Part shown: positions 1 through 8,454 of the stretch, one piece after another
Layout: each line of letters starts with the position of its first letter
Position numbering within the stretch: position 1 is the stretch's first letter
Assembly: GCF_000374525.1 (NCBI RefSeq)
Contig: NZ_KB894575.1
Coordinates: 329,797-393,796, forward strand
Direction of reading: 5' to 3'
Source: Amorphus coralli DSM 19760
GTDB lineage: Bacteria > Pseudomonadota > Alphaproteobacteria > Rhizobiales > Amorphaceae
DNA: 64,000 nt
Notes under the pieces: model-generated
Seen by the model: the letters and a program-made list of their open reading frames with translations, nothing else
What the model was told of the DNA's origin: nothing
The model's database searches: none
Position numbers and translations under genes: made by a program

Positions 1-1
1 G

Positions 2-733
2 GAGGCCACCGGCAGCCGCGTCATCCTCATGGCGAGCCGGGCGCTCGCAGCGGCCGCGAAGAGCCCGGACGACTACGGCCGCGTCTATGGCCGGGTCCTG
101 TCCGGCCTGTCGCAGCCGGCGATCCTGCACTGGCTCGGCGAAATGTTCGATCCGGCGCTCGCGGGCTATTGGGGATCAGCCGACCACATGGCGGCGATGG
201 ACACCTGCCTTTCGGTGATCCAGGCGAACGCCAACAAGGTCGACGGCATCAAGATCAGCCTCCTGTCGGCCGAAAAGGAAATCGCCATGCGGCGCCGCCT
301 GCCTGACGGCGTGCGCATGTATACCGGCGACGACTTCAACTATCCCGACCTGATCGCCGGCGACGACGACGGCTACTCCCACGCCCTGCTCGGCATCTTC
401 GATCCGATCGCCGGCGTCGCCGCCAAGGCACTGTCGGAGCTCGCCGCCGGTGACGCCGACGCCTATGCAGCAACGTTCGCGCCGACGGTCCCGCTGTCGC
501 GTCACATCTTCAAGGCGCCCACCCGCTTCTACAAGACGGGCGTGGTCTTCCTGGCCTACCTGAACGGTCACCAGGACCACTTCACCATGGTCGGCGGCCA
601 GGAAAGCACCCGCTCCACCGTGCATCTCGCGGAAATCGTGCGGCTGGCCAACACCGCCGGCCTGTTCCCCGATCCCGAGCTTGCCGCCGCGCGAGCGCGG
701 CCCGTCTTCGCGGCACGCGGGCTGTCGACGTGA
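2..733 (+). CDS. DUF993 family protein (dihydrodipicolinate synthase-like TIM barrel), 5' truncated
   Basis: The frame is open from base 2, so the gene begins upstream of the window and about 243 C-terminal residues are visible. The stretches NKVDGIKISLL and YTGDDFNYPDLI are what I recognise from DUF993, a family related to the class I aldolase dihydrodipicolinate synthase. The lysine in GIKI lies where that superfamily carries its Schiff-base lysine (inference, not aligned). The TGA overlaps the GTG of the next gene (GTGA), so the two are probably one operon for sugar or keto-acid breakdown. The true substrate is not evident. Confidence 0.75.
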   Translation, partial: EATGSRVILMASRALAAAAKSPDDYGRVYGRVLSGLSQPAILHWLGEMFDPALAGYWGSADHMAAMDTCLSVIQANANKVDGIKISLLSAEKEIAMRRRLPDGVRMYTGDDFNYPDLIAGDDDGYSHALLGIFDPIAGVAAKALSELAAGDADAYAATFAPTVPLSRHIFKAPTRFYKTGVVFLAYLNGHQDHFTMVGGQESTRSTVHLAEIVRLANTAGLFPDPELAAARARPVFAARGLST

Positions 734-1557
734 GCGGGGTCCCGGCGGAACGCCTCTCCCTCAACACGGCGACGGTCCGGGCCCAGTGGTCGCTGGCGGA
801 GTGCATCGAGGGCTGCGCGCGCCACGGCATCGGCGGCATCTCGCCCTGGCGCGACAAACTGCACGAGATGGGAGTGGATGCCGCCGCCCGCGCCATCCGG
901 GACGCCGGACTATCGGTCTCCGGCCTGTGCCGGGGCGGCTGGTTCACCGCCAGCGGCGCCCTCGACCAGTCGGTGATCGACGACAACCGGCGAGCCGTGG
1001 ACGAAGCCGCCGCGCTGGAGGCCGCCTGCCTGGTCATGGTCGTCGGCGGTCTTCCGGACGGCAGCAGGGATCTGCCCGGAGCCTGGAAGCTGGTCGAGGA
1101 CGGGCTCGCCGCCACTCTTGACTACGCGCGCACGGTCGGCGTGAAGATCGCCATCGAGCCGCTGCACCCGATGTATGCCGCCGACCGCGCCTGCGTGAAC
1201 ACCACGGGGCAGGCTCTCGACATCTGCGACCGGCTGGGCGACGGCATCGGCTGCGCCCTCGACGTCTATCACGTGTGGTGGGACCCGGAACTGGAGGTGC
1301 AGATCGCGCGGGCCGGCCGCGAGAGGCTGATGGCCTTCCATGTCTGCGACTGGCTCGTGCCGACCCGCGATCTCCTCACCGACCGCGGCATGATGGGCGA
1401 CGGCGTCATCGACATTCCGCGCCTGCGCGGCCTCGTCGAGGCACAGGGGTTCGACGGCCTCGTCGAGGTGGAGATCTTTTCCGAACTGGACTGGTGGACC
1501 CGCGACGCCGACGAGGTGCTCGCGGCCGTCTTGGAGCGTGGGCGAACGGCCTGCTGA
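730..1557 (+). CDS. Sugar phosphate isomerase/epimerase family protein (xylose isomerase-like TIM barrel)
   Basis: 275 residues starting at a GTG that overlaps the upstream stop. The fold is indicated by acidic and histidine positions spaced as in AP-endonuclease-2/xylose isomerase-like barrels: the E in IAIEPLHP, D and H in CALDVYHVWWDPE, H in MAFHVCDW, and the E residues in VEVEIFSELDWW. These would bind a divalent metal. The family isomerises or epimerises small sugars and keto-acids. Coupling to the DUF993 gene suggests a shared carbohydrate-type catabolic route. The specific substrate cannot be read from the sequence. Confidence 0.8.
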   Translation: MSGVPAERLSLNTATVRAQWSLAECIEGCARHGIGGISPWRDKLHEMGVDAAARAIRDAGLSVSGLCRGGWFTASGALDQSVIDDNRRAVDEAAALEAACLVMVVGGLPDGSRDLPGAWKLVEDGLAATLDYARTVGVKIAIEPLHPMYAADRACVNTTGQALDICDRLGDGIGCALDVYHVWWDPELEVQIARAGRERLMAFHVCDWLVPTRDLLTDRGMMGDGVIDIPRLRGLVEAQGFDGLVEVEIFSELDWWTRDADEVLAAVLERGRTAC

Positions 1558-1669
1558 GCGGACCCGTCGGTCCCGGGCTCTCCGTGGAAACGCCCGGGAT
1601 CGCCGCCCATTCGGGGCGTGGCGCCGCGATCTGGCCAAGAGAAAGTCAGGCGGCTATAGACCTCCGATC

Positions 1670-2359
1670 ATGGCAGAACTTTCCCCGACCAGACCGAAAA
1701 AGAAACGCCGGCGCAACGCCGAGCAGACGCGCGAGGACATTCTTCAGGCCGCTCTGGAAGAGTTTTCCGATATGGGCGTCTCGGGCGCGCGGGTGGACCG
1801 GATCGCGGCGCGGGCCGGCGTCAGCAAGCCGATGATCTACGACTATTTCGGCGACAAGAACGCCGTCTACAAGGCGGCGCTGCGGGAAGCCTACGTCCAG
1901 ATCCGCCACGGCGAGGAGAACCTCAAGCTCGACCCCGACGATCCCGAGGCTGCGGTGCGCGAGCTGGTCAGCTTCACCATGAACCATTTTCGGCGCAAGC
2001 CGTGGTTCATCCGGATGCTCAACTCCGAGAACCTGGTCGGCGGCGACACGATCCGCAGCCTGCACGACGCGGCCGACATCCAGTCGATTCTCCTGAAACG
2101 CCTCGAAGAGGTGCTGGTGCGGGGCGAGACCCAGGGCGTCTTCCACCGGAAGGTGGACCCGAAGGAATTCTACGTCTTCATCGCCTCGCTCTGCTATTTC
2201 CCCATCTCCAACATGCACACGCTGCGGGCCGTCTTCCGCATCGACATCGACGAGGCTTGGCTCGACCGACGGGCCAACGAAGCCTCCGACATGCTGCTTA
2301 CATACCTGAAGACATCCGGCGACCACGATCCCACCCCGCCTGGGAAGGCCGCGCTTTAG
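1670..2359 (+). CDS. TetR/AcrR family transcriptional regulator
   Basis: 229 residues from the ATG at 1670. The frame is open further upstream, but the N-terminal RPKKKRRRNAEQTRED that leads directly into the HTH domain favours this start. The helix-turn-helix is around residues 38-62 (ARVDRIAARAGVSKPMIYDYF), a classic TetR N-terminus; the C-terminal ligand domain is not assignable to a ligand. It follows the DUF993/isomerase pair by 112 bases on the same strand and is a candidate regulator of that operon or of the TRAP operon downstream. I saw no convincing operator immediately upstream. Confidence 0.85.
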   Translation: MAELSPTRPKKKRRRNAEQTREDILQAALEEFSDMGVSGARVDRIAARAGVSKPMIYDYFGDKNAVYKAALREAYVQIRHGEENLKLDPDDPEAAVRELVSFTMNHFRRKPWFIRMLNSENLVGGDTIRSLHDAADIQSILLKRLEEVLVRGETQGVFHRKVDPKEFYVFIASLCYFPISNMHTLRAVFRIDIDEAWLDRRANEASDMLLTYLKTSGDHDPTPPGKAAL

Positions 2360-2613
2360 GATCCGCCCTTGAGGCGTCGTTCGCACGCCAAGCTGTCGAC
2401 ACGGCCGGCTTGGTGCCGGTCAGAGGCCACGCACCCGTACGGGTTTTCCCTTACGTAGCCATCCGGGTCTGCCAATGCTCCCGCAGATTGACGATAAAGA
2501 TTCGTCTTCGACAGGCTGCCCAATCTGCTCGGGGGAGCCAACCGCAATTTTCGGGCACGCCGGCACAGACCGGCGTTCCATTCAAGCGGAGAAGACACGA
2601 GGGGGAGTTGCAG

Positions 2614-3093
2614 ATGACCGACGACCAGTCCTTGCCGGATCTGTTCGCTCGTGGTGGCGACACCGGGCGGGATGGCATCGACGGTGGCCGGCCAGCCGGA
2701 GCCCCGGCCGGCAAGTCAGAACCGATGTCCCCCGGCGTCCGTTCCATCCTGCTTGTCGAGGACGACGCCGCGGTGCGCGAGGCGTTGCGGACGGTCCTGG
2801 AGTTCGACGGCTATGCCGTCACCGAATTCGACAGTGCCGAGGCACTGCTTGAACAGCCAGTTGCCGACAACGCCGGCTTCCTGATTCTCGACGTGAACCT
2901 GCCCGGCATGAGCGGCCTCAAGGCGCTCGAACACCTGCGCCGCACCGAGGTCTGGGCGCCTGCCGTGATCGTCAGCGCGCGCGCCACCGACGAGATGCGC
3001 CAGGAAGCCCGGCGCCTGAACGCGGTCGACCTGCTCACCAAGCCCATCGACATCGATGCGCTGCTCGATATCCTCGCGCGCGCCTGCCGCTGA
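2614..3093 (+). CDS. Single-domain response regulator (CheY/FixJ-type receiver)
   Basis: 159 residues, preceded by a strong GGGGGAG ribosome site. Residues 1-42 are a low-complexity Gly/Asp-rich extension; the receiver domain occupies about 43-159. Visible receiver residues are the acidic pair D50-D51 (VEDD), phosphoacceptor D93 (LILDVNLPG), S121 and K143 (LTKP). No DNA-binding or other output domain follows. It therefore probably acts by protein contact, as in phosphorelays or flagellar and stress signalling. No histidine kinase is encoded nearby, so its partner is elsewhere. It converges with the TRAP operon. Confidence 0.85.
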   Translation: MTDDQSLPDLFARGGDTGRDGIDGGRPAGAPAGKSEPMSPGVRSILLVEDDAAVREALRTVLEFDGYAVTEFDSAEALLEQPVADNAGFLILDVNLPGMSGLKALEHLRRTEVWAPAVIVSARATDEMRQEARRLNAVDLLTKPIDIDALLDILARACR

Positions 3094-3128
3094 GGAGCCG
3101 GTCACGGGCCTCCCGGCAACGCCGCGCC

Positions 3129-4466
3129 CTACATCCCGATCCAGCGGCCGATATAGACGAGGTCGGGGAAGCTGACGATCAGCGCAACGACCAGCAGCAT
3201 CATCAGCGCGAACGGCGCGGCACCGGAGAAGATGTCGCCCAGCTTGATCCGCTCGTCCGGTAGCGAGCCCTTGATGACGAAGCACGCCATTCCGAGCGGT
3301 GGCGTCAGCAGTCCGATCTCCACGGTGATGATGGTGACGATGCCGAACCAGACGATGTCGGCGCCCATGCCCTTCAGGATGGGCAGGAACAGCGGCACCA
3401 TGATCAGGATGATCGAGACGGAATCGATGATCGTGCCGAGGAGCAGGATCACCGCAATGTAGATCAGCATCACGATCAAGAAGCTGTCGCCGTCGCCGGC
3501 GACGAGCTTCGACAGCCAGAACGGCACGCCCGCCACGGTGAGCGCGCGGCTGTACATGGTCGCGGCAATGATCAGGAAACACACCGAGGCGGTGATGTGC
3601 CCCGTCTCCAGAAGCACCTTCCACAGGCCCTTCGGCGTCAGCGACCGGCGCGCGATGGCGATGATCAGCGCGGCGAACGAGCCGATCGCGCCGGCTTCCG
3701 TCGGCGTGAAGACGCCGCCATAGATGCCGCCCAGCACGATGACGATGAGGAGGACCAGCGGACCACCCTTGCGCAGCAGGTCGAGGCCCGAGAGCGCCGG
3801 CCGTCCCGCATCGTCGTGCAGGTCGGCAAAGCGGCGGTCGACGTCGTAGACGAAGCGCGGCACAAGGTAGGCCATGCCGATGATGCCGGCGCAGTAGACG
3901 GCGGACAGCAGGATGCCGGGGCCGATGCCGGCGTAGAACATCATGCCGATCGACTGGTCGGTGAGAATTGCGTAGATGATCAGCAGGATCGACGGCGGGA
4001 TCAGCATGCCCAGCACCGACGATCCGGCTACCACGCCCACGGCGAAGCGCGGGTGATAGCCTAGGCGCAGCATCTCCGGCACGGCCACCCGGGTGAACAC
4101 CGCGGCCGCCGCGATCGACACGCCCGTCACCGCCGCGAAGACGGCGTTGGAGGTCACCGTGGCCAGTCCCAGCCCGCCGCGGATGCGCCTGAGGAAATGG
4201 TCAGCCACGTCGTAGGCATCCCGGCCGACATTCGACGCGCTCATGATCAGGCCCATGAGGACGAACAGCGGGATGACCGCGAAGGTCTGGCTGGAAATGC
4301 TGTCTGCGGCGGCCAGCGTCAGGAGGTGGACCGCGATCGGCGCCCCCTTGAGCAGCGTCACCAGCGCGAACGAGACCAGCGACAGCGCCACGGCGATGTA
4401 GGCGCCGGCATAGATCAGCAGCACGATGGCCCCGATGGAGATCAGTCCGAGTTCGTAGGGAGCCAT
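3129..4466 (-). CDS. TRAP transporter large permease subunit (DctM type), system 1
   Basis: 445 residues from the ATG at 4466 (GGGGAGAC ribosome site nine bases upstream). It is a polytopic membrane protein with about 12 hydrophobic segments. Family signatures include AVTGVSIAAAAVF, SSVLGMLIPPSILLIIYAI, FTPTEAGAIGSFAAL and EIGLLTPPLGMACFVIKG. DctM proteins form the sodium-coupled transport channel of tripartite ATP-independent periplasmic (TRAP) carriers. It is the last gene of a dctP-dctQ-dctM operon read right to left. The substrate is unknown; the neighbours are not decisive. Confidence 0.93.
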   Translation of the reverse strand: MAPYELGLISIGAIVLLIYAGAYIAVALSLVSFALVTLLKGAPIAVHLLTLAAADSISSQTFAVIPLFVLMGLIMSASNVGRDAYDVADHFLRRIRGGLGLATVTSNAVFAAVTGVSIAAAAVFTRVAVPEMLRLGYHPRFAVGVVAGSSVLGMLIPPSILLIIYAILTDQSIGMMFYAGIGPGILLSAVYCAGIIGMAYLVPRFVYDVDRRFADLHDDAGRPALSGLDLLRKGGPLVLLIVIVLGGIYGGVFTPTEAGAIGSFAALIIAIARRSLTPKGLWKVLLETGHITASVCFLIIAATMYSRALTVAGVPFWLSKLVAGDGDSFLIVMLIYIAVILLLGTIIDSVSIILIMVPLFLPILKGMGADIVWFGIVTIITVEIGLLTPPLGMACFVIKGSLPDERIKLGDIFSGAAPFALMMLLVVALIVSFPDLVYIGRWIGM

Positions 4467-4485
4467 CGCGGTTCCGTCTCCCCAA

Positions 4486-5058
4486 TCAGGGCTGGCCGCG
4501 GCCGAGCGCACGCATCAGGCTGACATTCCGCCCCGCGAGCACCAGGAACTGGACGATGCCGAACGCCGCACCGATGAGCAGGATCGCCTCCAGTGGCCAC
4601 ATGGGCGCCCGAAAGATTCCCGGATTGCCCTTGTAGTAGCCGTTCTCCCAGGCTGCGATCAGGCGGGGCAACTGGCCGTAGACGATCACCGCGAGCACGA
4701 ACGCGCCCATCAGATTGAACAGCGTCCTGAGCGCCAGGTTGAAGCGGGGAGCCCGGCGATCCGTGAGGTCGAGCAGCATTTCGGACCGCGTGAGTTTGCC
4801 GACCGCGATGGCATGGGCGAGCTGCAGGTAGACGATCGCGACGATCCCCATCTCCGTCAGCTCCACCGCCCCGTCCAGCGGTGCGTTGAAGAGCCAGCGG
4901 CCGATCACGTCGATGTTGACGATCACCGCCATCGCCAGCACGACCAGCGCGCCGAGCGTATTCATTCCGGTCACCGCCGGAGTCAGGCCGGGGATGCACG
5001 GCGCATGATCCCGGGGAGAGGTATCTTCCCCGGGATCGCCTGGTTGGTGGTGAGCCAT
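4486..5058 (-). CDS. TRAP transporter small permease subunit (DctQ type), system 1
   Basis: 190 residues with four predicted membrane spans (about 33-52, 70-90, 110-130, 155-175). The motif VNIDVIGRWLFNAPLDGAVEL is a typical DctQ signature (GR-F--P--GA-EL). DctQ is the small membrane partner that links the binding protein to DctM. It lies 30 bases downstream of the binding-protein gene and 19 bases before dctM, consistent with one transcript. An in-frame ATG at residue 32 (MNTLGAL) would remove the hydrophilic N-terminus and is an alternative start. Confidence 0.9.
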   Translation of the reverse strand: MAHHQPGDPGEDTSPRDHAPCIPGLTPAVTGMNTLGALVVLAMAVIVNIDVIGRWLFNAPLDGAVELTEMGIVAIVYLQLAHAIAVGKLTRSEMLLDLTDRRAPRFNLALRTLFNLMGAFVLAVIVYGQLPRLIAAWENGYYKGNPGIFRAPMWPLEAILLIGAAFGIVQFLVLAGRNVSLMRALGRGQP

Positions 5059-5088
5059 CGATCGTCTCTTTCCGAAGACGATGCGGGA

Positions 5089-6156
5089 CTAGTTCTGGTC
5101 CCACTGGCGGGCAATCGGCTGATCGGCCGCGCGCATCGCTTCCATATAATCGTGCAGGATATCGTTACCCGGAATGCCCTGGGCTTCCAGCTCGTCGGCC
5201 CATTCCTGCGCGATGTTGGGCAGCGTGGCCGCCCATTCGAGCCGCTCCTGCTCGTCGATCTCCGACACCGTGCCGCCGGAGTCCTTGAAGGTGGCGATGG
5301 CCTTCTCGCCGACCTCGGCCGCGAACTCACCAATGGCGACGCCGTAAGCCTTGGCGCCCGTCGTCAGAGCGTCCTTCACCTCGTCCGGCAGGCGCCCCCA
5401 GGTGTCCTTGTTGACGTTCACGGCGTAGGTATTGGCGCCGCCCAGGTTGGCGTTGAAGTAATAGTCGCAGACCTCGTAGAACTTCAGCGAGACGACCGCC
5501 TCGCCCCACACCAGCATGGCGTCGGTCACGCCGGTCTGGGTCATGTTGTAGAAGTTGCCGAGGTTGGCGTTCACGCCGACGGCGCCGATCGGCTCCATCC
5601 AGCGCAGGTTCGGCCCGATGCCGCCGATTTTCAGGCCCTCGATGTCACCGACGGTGTCGATCGGCTTGGCCGAGCAGACGACGTAATTGTCGGCAATGCC
5701 GGAGGCCGACAGCGTCACCTGGTTGAACTTGTCCCACGTCTCGGTGAAGGCAGGATATTTCTCCACTAGCTCATCGACCACCTCGTGGACGAGCACCATG
5801 TCGGTGGTGGTGAACGGCGTCACGTACCCGATCAGATAGAGCGGGATCTTGTCGGCGTGAATGGCGGTGACGATGACTCCCACGTCGGCGAGGCCGGTCT
5901 GCACGGCCTCCAGCTCGCCACCCGGCGTGGCCAGCGTGCCGGAAAAGGCTTCCTGCCAGTTGATCTCGTAGGTGCCGGTCTTGGCGAGTTCCGCGTCCAC
6001 CGTCGGGATAAAGCTTTCCTGCAGCATCTTCACCGCGGCGACGCTTGGCGAGAAGCCGGAGACGATCGTCAGATCGACCGCTTCTTGTGCGCTGGCCGGT
6101 GCCGCCACGAGCGCGGCAAGCCCGAGCCCCAGTCCCAGGCCCTTGAAGTTCCTCAT
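5089..6156 (-). CDS. TRAP transporter substrate-binding protein (DctP type), system 1
   Basis: 355 residues from the ATG at 6156, chosen because it follows GGGAGGAGAC and begins with a classic Sec signal peptide (GLGLGLGLAALVAAPASA-QE). The mature protein has the periplasmic DctP fold; GLKIGGIGPNLRWMEPIGA around residues 170-190 resembles the conserved arginine-containing loop that binds a carboxylate in this family. The sequence belongs to the TAXI/DctP-like broad group, and no solute can be assigned. It is the first gene of its operon. The 149 bases behind its start hold no other gene. Confidence 0.9.
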   Translation of the reverse strand: MRNFKGLGLGLGLAALVAAPASAQEAVDLTIVSGFSPSVAAVKMLQESFIPTVDAELAKTGTYEINWQEAFSGTLATPGGELEAVQTGLADVGVIVTAIHADKIPLYLIGYVTPFTTTDMVLVHEVVDELVEKYPAFTETWDKFNQVTLSASGIADNYVVCSAKPIDTVGDIEGLKIGGIGPNLRWMEPIGAVGVNANLGNFYNMTQTGVTDAMLVWGEAVVSLKFYEVCDYYFNANLGGANTYAVNVNKDTWGRLPDEVKDALTTGAKAYGVAIGEFAAEVGEKAIATFKDSGGTVSEIDEQERLEWAATLPNIAQEWADELEAQGIPGNDILHDYMEAMRAADQPIARQWDQN

Positions 6157-6305
6157 CGTGTCTCCTCCCACGGTTCTTGGTCGTCTTGTTGTGCCGCCCG
6201 GTGCCGGGCGGTCGTCCGCGCCCTCAGCCTGCCCGCCGTGCCGGGCTCGCCGAAAGCGCAATCCTGTCCGATCCGGACATTAACCGTCCTTCTCCGATGC
6301 AGGGC

Positions 6306-6809
6306 TCAGGCGTCGGTCCACGCTCCCTCATTGATGCGCAGCCGGTGCGTCACGGTGTTCGGCACGGCCAGGGTCTGTTCCACGAAGCAGCCCCGCTTGG
6401 CCGCCTCCACCAGGCGCGCCACGTCCTCGGCGGGCGCGTCGGAGACCACGTCGACGTCGAGATGGAAGCCGCGCGGACTGCCTTCGTAGGGCCCGACCGT
6501 ACCGGTCTCCGCCGTCCACTCGGCCCGGCAGCGGACCTTCACGTCCGACACTTCGATCTTCAGCTTGCGCGAGAAGGCCCGGATCTGGGTCATCAGGCAG
6601 CCGACGAGGCCGGTCAGGAAGAATTCCAGAGGCGTCGGTGCCGTCCCCTCGCCCCCCTGGAACGGGCCTTCGTCCGTGGCCAGCATGTTGACGGAGGTGA
6701 ACGGCGCGCGTGCCGTCAGCGTCACCTCGTTGCGCATCTTGCCGACGGCGACGCCTTCCGCGTCGAAGACGACCTCGAATACCTGCTTTCCGCTCATCGC
6801 CTCACTCAC
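6306..6809 (-). CDS. OsmC/Ohr family protein (thiol peroxidase-like)
   Basis: 167 residues if translation starts at the GTG at 6809, which overlaps the upstream TGA (GTGA) and has GAGG five bases before it. An ATG at 6797 is possible but its spacing to GAGG is too short. The two OsmC-family cysteines are present: C71 in GLVGCLMTQIRAF and C141 in KRGCFVEQTL. The family reduces organic or fatty-acid hydroperoxides by a Cys-Cys mechanism. Tight coupling to the AhpD-like gene upstream suggests one thiol-based detoxification unit controlled by the divergent LysR gene. Confidence 0.85.
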   Translation of the reverse strand: MSEAMSGKQVFEVVFDAEGVAVGKMRNEVTLTARAPFTSVNMLATDEGPFQGGEGTAPTPLEFFLTGLVGCLMTQIRAFSRKLKIEVSDVKVRCRAEWTAETGTVGPYEGSPRGFHLDVDVVSDAPAEDVARLVEAAKRGCFVEQTLAVPNTVTHRLRINEGAWTDA

Positions 6810-7387
6810 GCCGCCGCCTCGTTCTTGGCGCGCAGCATGGGCTGCAGGTCGCAGGCCTCTTCCCAGGTGCGCATCCTGAGCGAACGGGCGAACTTGCCGA
6901 CGCCGTCGGTTTCCGCACACAGAAGCCCGAGTTCGACGATCTCCTCCTCGGAGAAGTGCCTCTTCAGGTCCTCGTAGACCGCGTCATCGTCGATCGCGTC
7001 GTCGCCGGCCTTGAAGGCGGTCGCGAACCGCAGCGCGGCCTTTTCGCGCGCGTCGAACAACGGGCTCGTCTCGAAGTCCATGGTGGCCATGAGCTTTTCC
7101 TCGGTGAGCCCCGCCTCCCGGGCAATGCGCGAGCGCACCGTCGAGCAGTAGCCGCAGAAGTGCTTCATGGAGATCAGCACCCGGCACATTTCCTTCAGCG
7201 GCACCGGCAGCACACCGCCGTTGAGGAGCTCATTCCAGTGGCGCAGCCAGTTCCGGCCGGCCTCCGCCCGGACGTAGATTCGTGCGCACAGCGGATCCGG
7301 CGCGCCATTGGCCTCTGCGTTCTCGATCAGGAGCCGCTGGGTACCGCTCGCGTCGGCGTCGCTCAGGGGTTCGATGCGCGGTGCCAT
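6806..7387 (-). CDS. Carboxymuconolactone decarboxylase (AhpD-like) family protein
   Basis: 193 residues from the ATG at 7387 (CCGGAGGATAGGG ribosome site). The AhpD-type redox motif is visible as C78-GY-C81 inside MKHFCGYCSTVRSRIA. Family members are alkylhydroperoxidase partners or peroxidase-related helical proteins; the CxxC form argues for a redox role rather than lactone decarboxylation. It overlaps the osmC-like gene by four bases and shares its promoter region with a divergent LysR gene. A paralogue with a C-RYC-QGH motif lies at 28517-29113 in the homogentisate operon. Confidence 0.85.
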   Translation of the reverse strand: MAPRIEPLSDADASGTQRLLIENAEANGAPDPLCARIYVRAEAGRNWLRHWNELLNGGVLPVPLKEMCRVLISMKHFCGYCSTVRSRIAREAGLTEEKLMATMDFETSPLFDAREKAALRFATAFKAGDDAIDDDAVYEDLKRHFSEEEIVELGLLCAETDGVGKFARSLRMRTWEEACDLQPMLRAKNEAAA

Positions 7388-7435
7388 CCCTATCCTCCGG
7401 TGCGTCAGGGCAACAAAGCCCGTTCGTCGTGTTTG

Positions 7436-7476
7436 CAATCGATTGTATACCCGGCTTCACATGCTAAAAATGCAAT
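7436..7476. promoter_or_regulatory. Candidate LysR operator region between divergent genes
   Basis: The 118 bases between the AhpD-like gene and the LysR gene hold a perfect 10-bp palindrome CAATCGATTG (7436-7445). The hexamer TGCAAT occurs twice, at 7434-7439 and 7471-7476. The spacing and position resemble the recognition and activation sites of LysR regulators, which act on divergent promoters. This is inference from symmetry and location only. Confidence 0.4.
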
Positions 7477-7505
7477 TGGAGAGATCATTATGATGCGACT
7501 TGTGC

Positions 7506-8447
7506 ATGGATAGAGCGGCCGAGAGCCTGAGCGACCTCTACCGGTTCATGGAAATTGCCGACCAGGGGAGCCTGACCTCGGCCGCCGAGCGCCTTGGCAT
7601 TTCCCAGTCCGCCCTGACGCGATCCGTGCAGTCGCTGGAACACGCCTACGGCTCGCGGCTGCTCGATCGCGGCAAGCGCGGCGCCCGGCTGACGGACTCG
7701 GGCAAGCTCTTCCTGCAGCGCGCCCGCGAGATGGTGGAGCTGCACGAAGCCACGGTCCGCGAGATCTCGGCCTTCGACGCCGATCCGGGCGGCCGGGTGC
7801 GCATCGGCCTGCCGATATCCACCTCGCGTGTCTTCGCCACGCCGCTCGTGGCCCGGCTCGCCGAGCGGCATCCCAGGATAAGGCTGGCGATCACCGAGGA
7901 CATCTCGGAGAACATGGAGATCGGGCTGTCGCGCGGTCACCTCGATCTTGCGGTGCTGGTCAGCCCGAAGACGCGGCGCGGCAGGCTTCACACTGCGCCG
8001 ATGGCCTCCGAACAGCTCCTGGCCGTCATGCCGCCCGGCCACCCGCTTGCAGACCGGGCGCGACTCGGCTGGCGCGATCTCGCCGGTCAAACGATGGTCG
8101 CTCACCCCGACGGCAACTTCATGCGGCACTGGCTGACGCGCATGAACGCCCGTTACGGGCTCGGTGTCAGGCTGGCGACGGAAGTGAACTCGCGCACGCT
8201 GATGGTGGAGCTGGTGCGGGCCGGGATCGGTGTGGCCCTCATGCCGGGCAGTGCCGTGACGGAGGAAATCGCGTCCGGTACCGTCGTCGGTCGGCCGCTG
8301 GGTAGCATGCGGCTCGTCTGGAGCGTGGCCTACGACGCGCAGCGCGCGCCAGCGGGGATCACGGGCAGGGTCGAGGAAACGATGCGGGAGCTCGCCCGCG
8401 ACCTCGCAAAGGGCGGCATCTGGACTGCCATTTCCGGCGCGGGCTGA
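7506..8447 (+). CDS. LysR family transcriptional regulator
   Basis: 313 residues from the ATG at 7506; a TTG six bases earlier is also in frame. The N-terminal winged helix is clear at about residues 8-60 (GSLTSAAERLGISQSALTRSVQSLE), followed by a periplasmic-binding-protein-like effector domain. A Cys-based redox sensor as in OxyR is not evident, so it more likely senses a small molecule. It is divergent from the AhpD/OsmC pair and is their probable regulator. It ends seven bases before the convergent opgH gene. Confidence 0.88.
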   Translation: MDRAAESLSDLYRFMEIADQGSLTSAAERLGISQSALTRSVQSLEHAYGSRLLDRGKRGARLTDSGKLFLQRAREMVELHEATVREISAFDADPGGRVRIGLPISTSRVFATPLVARLAERHPRIRLAITEDISENMEIGLSRGHLDLAVLVSPKTRRGRLHTAPMASEQLLAVMPPGHPLADRARLGWRDLAGQTMVAHPDGNFMRHWLTRMNARYGLGVRLATEVNSRTLMVELVRAGIGVALMPGSAVTEEIASGTVVGRPLGSMRLVWSVAYDAQRAPAGITGRVEETMRELARDLAKGGIWTAISGAG

Positions 8448-8454
8448 AACCCGT

